Below are positions 59,660 to 64,000 of a stretch of DNA of 64,000 nucleotides, one piece after another. Source of the stretch: Ecdyonurus torrentis. Its lineage: Eukaryota; Arthropoda; Insecta; Ephemeroptera; Heptageniidae. The DNA lies in NCBI GenBank assembly GCA_949318235.1, contig OX439131.1, positions 20,780,725 through 20,844,724 of the forward strand, given 5' to 3'. A model generated the notes under the pieces. That model ran no database searches, had not been told where the DNA came from, and saw nothing but the letters and a program-made list of their open reading frames with translations. The position numbers and the translations under genes are program-made. Within the stretch, counting starts at the first letter, position 1. Every line of letters starts with the position of its first letter.

Positions 59660-60602
59660 GGCTGCATTATTGTTTTGTGAGAGAAACGATTACTAAATTG
59701 CTGGATGAAAAGTGCTAATCATATCTCGGCTACGTCGATCAAAATTATTTACATCGTCGTGGGGTAATTTGTTTGTCCCGATGAAGTCGAGTACACATCA
59801 TGAAATTATCATTACTGCAAAAGAACAAAACTCTCACGGATCATTATACGTAAATACCGATTTATTAGAATGTAAATAGCAGTCAGGAAATTTTTAAATT
59901 CTTTATCATATACGTATGTGAATATCGTTTTGTTATATCATGCAATATGATCATTTTTATGCAAATATCTTTATTAAATGTTTTATTATTTTATTTATGG
60001 GAGATATATATATATATTTTTTTTTGATAAAATATTAGTTACACACATATAATATTGTTCCTATACTCTTATTATTTCTGTCACATATTACCTTGCTATT
60101 GATATTGACACTATTGACAAAGTTGTAGCTTGTAATACATATAACACAGTTACGCAGTAGGCATTAGATTGTTTCATTATTTGAAAACAAAAAAATAGGC
60201 TGATAAAAAATGAATATATTACACTTGTATTGTCATAAAATATTTTACCGCATCATTAGCAAATTAAACTATAATCACTCTTATTTTGTGATGTAAGTTT
60301 AATTTAATTAAATATGAAATCAAAACACAATAACAAACAAAGCACAAAGAAGTTTTATTGGTTGTACAATATGATTTACAAAGAATTTCACATTGTGAGC
60401 GAGTTTTTATTTAGTAAGTGAATCAGAGTTCATGAGAGAAAAAGTTGCGTGGATAAAAAGTCAATAAGTTTGGCAGCAAACTTGGGGAAATGTGTTTTAC
60501 GCTGATGGCAAACTCAGCACTTTGTCCCACTGCGACTTCGAGATGTAACTTTTGCTAACAAACTTTGTACAAAGCTCGATCGTTCCATCTTGCAGCAAAA
60601 AG

Positions 60603-60683
<81 letters not shown>

Positions 60684-61187
60684 AAATATAATATTCAAGT
60701 GAGCTATTTTCTGGCACGGTGTGGTGTACATGTACTTCTGGAGAAAAAGAAAAAGAAGAAAAAAAAAAATCCTTGAACTACAAATCACTTAAGAAAAAAA
60801 TCAATACTGATTAAATAAATGTGTTAATATATTAAACATTCTATAGTCTCCCCAATAATGGATTGTGCACAGAAGTAGATTTGTAGCAATGACCTTTATT
60901 TTAGATTATATATATAAGCTGCTATATGAAGATTTACTCGCATGCAATGTTAATTTTTTCATAAAATGTAAATAGCTTTCGTCAAAATTGAAAACTCACT
61001 TGCATGGTTCCTTATTAAATTTTTTTAAGTGAAAAGTTACATTTATGACAAATAGGTATACGTATGACAAGAAAAAAATAGTATTAATTTCATATTTCTT
61101 GTTGCCCTCCCCCTTCCTTTTTTTTTTTTTTTTTTTACTAATTTAAAATTTAAATTAAGAGACTCAGTCATTAAAGAAACTTTAAGT

Positions 61188-61313
<126 letters not shown>

Positions 61314-63056
61314 TTCTCTCTGTTTCTGTTATGTTTTACACCCCCCTCACTTCTTCTTTTTCGTTCTCTTCTTGAACGTATTTCATTAAGATTTTTTGTA
61401 TATATATACGTATATATTTTATTTTCAATTTTAATTACGCGGTGGCGGCAGTGTTGCTAATGTTCGGGCTATGATAATCTCTTTGCTAGATTGTGTAATT
61501 ACGCTGAAATGGCTTGCTCAGCGCACCTGAGCTCTCGTATAACCTCATCTGCATCAACTGAAGCAAGCGCTGACAGCAAAATCTCCATGAAATAACTTTT
61601 TTTTTCTTCTATTGTTAATCTCAAATTATTTAAGCAACGCTTACTCTTATATACTGTTATATCATTTAAAGGAATAATTATATTGAATTTTCATTCAAAC
61701 TATCAGCAATTAAATTGAAAACCATGATTTTATTGCGTCTTTTCTTTTTGATTTGCTCTCTTTCCATTGTCTGATTTGTCTCTATACATTATGATTTATT
61801 GATCGTTGTTCTCTTATATAACAATGTTGAAAAATTAATTAACAAAGCTATGTAGTGCCGCACATGGAGCGATTGAATTTGGTTTGATTTGTCACGGCTC
61901 ATTGATCGTAACGACAGATATACTGCAAGCGCACTGTGGCGCGCGCACCTGTCACTGCGGGTTGCAGATATACAGGAGGGGCTGTGTGCTAACTTGCCAC
62001 GCCCTTCTGTAAACAAGGACATTTCACTCGCTAATCCTTTGTCACCGCAATCAGAATGCGACATTTATACATGGGCATGCGCTGACACTTACAGGGGCGT
62101 GTCACCATAGGCACCGTGTCACCAGAATATTTTATTTTTGTGAGCACCAAGGAGATATTGACGCTGGTATCAACTGTAAAATTGTGGAGATTGAAATTAC
62201 AATTTGAATGTGATGTCTGTAGAATGTACTTTATAGCACTTCAACTTGTTAAAAAATCATGATGATTACATATATTAATTAATCTGAAAATAAAATAGAT
62301 ATATTTTAATTAGCATCACTAATTTATTAAAATAAAAGTGCATATTATACTAGTATTGAAAAAAAAAATGAAATTTAAAACCTCAAGAATTAAAAATATT
62401 TATAGCTCCTAAAATACAACTAAAAACGGGACAGTGGTTTTATTTACTTCAAACCTGCGTGGACATGATATAATTAAATAAAACTCTACGATAAAAAAAA
62501 GTAATCACGAGAAAATAAAATTCATTACATCCCCCTTTATATAGAATAATACATAATTATTGTATTGTGTTAAAATTAATAAATATCCTATACTATAATG
62601 TCGACTAACTTAATTATTATTTCGTCGTAAAGTTTTAATTTGTAATTAAGTTGTATAATATCAATTTTTTTTTGTACATTTATGACCAAATAATGAGTTC
62701 AGTAACACATTAAAGAGTTAGCAAAATGCAGGTGTAATTTCCCCTTATATACAGTGTCCCATCAAAAGTCACATCCTTCTTGTACTTGTATATTATATTA
62801 TATATAGCTAACGCGATCATGACTTCTTTTGTTTTCTCTCTCATCAGAATTTCTAATCAGCGGAGGTAATTGTGCACTCTCGCGAACTCACAGACCACAG
62901 AATCAAATTGACTTTGCTTCGCGAGCGAGCGCTAGGTGGGTAATTAGTGCAGCTTGCTCTCTCATAAAGACGAGTCGATACACTTTACTATTACCGTATA
63001 CACACAAAAAATATATATTATATACTCATGAAAAATGGATCACATGAGAGATAGAA

Positions 63057-63081
63057 TAGAGAGAGAGAGGGAGAGAGATAG

Positions 63082-63164
<83 letters not shown>
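63057..63164. repeat. (GA)n microsatellite
   Basis: GA units with a few interruptions at the left (63069-63090), then about 37 perfect units. Confidence 0.97.
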
Positions 63165-63168
<4 letters not shown>

Positions 63169-63310
63169 GACACCGCACACACCGGATATGTCGCCTCTTT
63201 TGTTTTTTAATTGCGCTATATAAAAACGGATGTCGTTTATATATACACCACGCAAGGTCGAGTACATAAATAATCATGTTTTCTTAATTAAAGGTACTAC
63301 ATGAAAATAT

Positions 63311-63352
<42 letters not shown>

Positions 63353-63355
<3 letters not shown>

Positions 63356-63510
63356 GGGTGCTCCGCTATAATGTCCTAAGTCCATTTGACCTTGAAAAAT
63401 ATTTTTTGCTGCAAATGACCTGAAATGGATAAATCCAAAATTTGGGGTTGATCCGACGATTTTTTATTTTTCAAGGTCAAGTGGACTTAGGACATTATAG
63501 CGGAGCACCC

Positions 63511-63513
<3 letters not shown>
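63353..63513. mobile_element. 161-bp inverted-repeat element inserted in a TA microsatellite
   Basis: Arms CGAGGGTGCTCCGCTATAAT and its inverse continue through GTCCTAAGTCCA and TGACCTTGAAAAATA, about 47 bp per arm with one mismatch seen. (TA)n runs on both sides suggest TA-targeted, mariner-like insertion into the repeat. Confidence 0.8.
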
Positions 63514-63581
<68 letters not shown>

Positions 63582-64000
63582 GTGTATAATTTAGGCTTAC
63601 TTTCTCAATATTCCACATGTGATATAATCAAATTTATTTAGTATAAGTTGATAAATTTCAATTAACTTTTTTTTTAAACTCCCTGATTGCATAAATTTAT
63701 GTTGCTATAGATTAAATTTTTATTTCAATAAGCGTTACAATGATTTTATTTACTATATCAGTTTATTGGTCAATTCAGCAATTATATAAATCAGTATTTT
63801 TAATGCAATGTAAAAAAAACAAAAAAAAAAACAAACAAAAATTTAAGAGTCTTTAGTAAGCAAAAAATGCAAAGATATTACAATATATAAGCATTAAATA
63901 CGTTAAAAAAAATTCCTATGTCCAATCCTATATAGCTGCTATAAATCTATACTCGTATGACATCTAAATTACTTATGAATTAAATTCATATTTTCTAGAA

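Noticed and set aside
61860..62110. GC-richer patch with a 91-aa minus-strand ORF
   Set aside because: No domain, no splice context and no codon pattern to support a gene; mentioned only as a composition change.

Overview
This is a metazoan nuclear genome window, AT-rich, intron-rich and heavily loaded with DNA transposons and microsatellites. An arthropod is the best guess. The small heat-shock protein resembles the arthropod l(2)efl-like group. The MEK kinase starts with an N-terminus like that of insect Dsor1. The heat-shock promoter has an arthropod-style TATA box and HSE. No species is claimed.

Layout. (1) 1-5589 (+): the last 13 exons of an axonemal dynein heavy chain, covering AAA6 and the C-terminal domain (709 codons visible, 5' end outside the window). 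(2) 5590-11418: AT-rich, with no protein gene; it holds two short transposons and probably the 3' UTRs of the two convergent genes. (3) 28312-11419 (-): a complete eight-exon MEK (MAP2K1/2-type) gene of 406 aa, whose introns are packed with MITEs, palindromes and a hAT-type insertion. (4) 28875-36267: a candidate autonomous two-gene DNA transposon with 17-of-19 matching ends. It carries a THAP + DDE_Tnp_4 transposase on + and a convergent SWIM + YqaJ nuclease + PHD protein on -, and both read through intact. (5) 38500-36906 (-): a small heat-shock protein gene with a 5' UTR intron, TATA box, CRE-like site and HSE. (6) 39159-55292 (+): three tandem, same-strand, five-exon paralogues of a glycine-N-acyltransferase-like GNAT enzyme (300, 304 and 303 aa), split apart by hAT-type elements. 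(7) 55293-64000: nested transposons, then a repeat-rich stretch in which no gene was recognised.

The strongest mobile-element evidence is a set of elements whose exact 8-bp target-site duplications can be read: 17865-19139, 43983-48856, 51343-52590, 55750-58351 and 56399-58141, plus a smaller one at 23798-24059. Several carry dense, element-specific short repeats near their ends and very large internal palindromes. The most interesting unit is the 28.9-36.3 kb transposon. Its gene pair (THAP-DDE transposase plus YqaJ-nuclease partner) matches what I recall of the ISL2EU group, but this copy's partner also has SWIM and PHD fingers.

Exon boundaries were set by hand from GT/AG sites, reading-frame continuity and agreement between paralogues. 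No alignment or database search was run.
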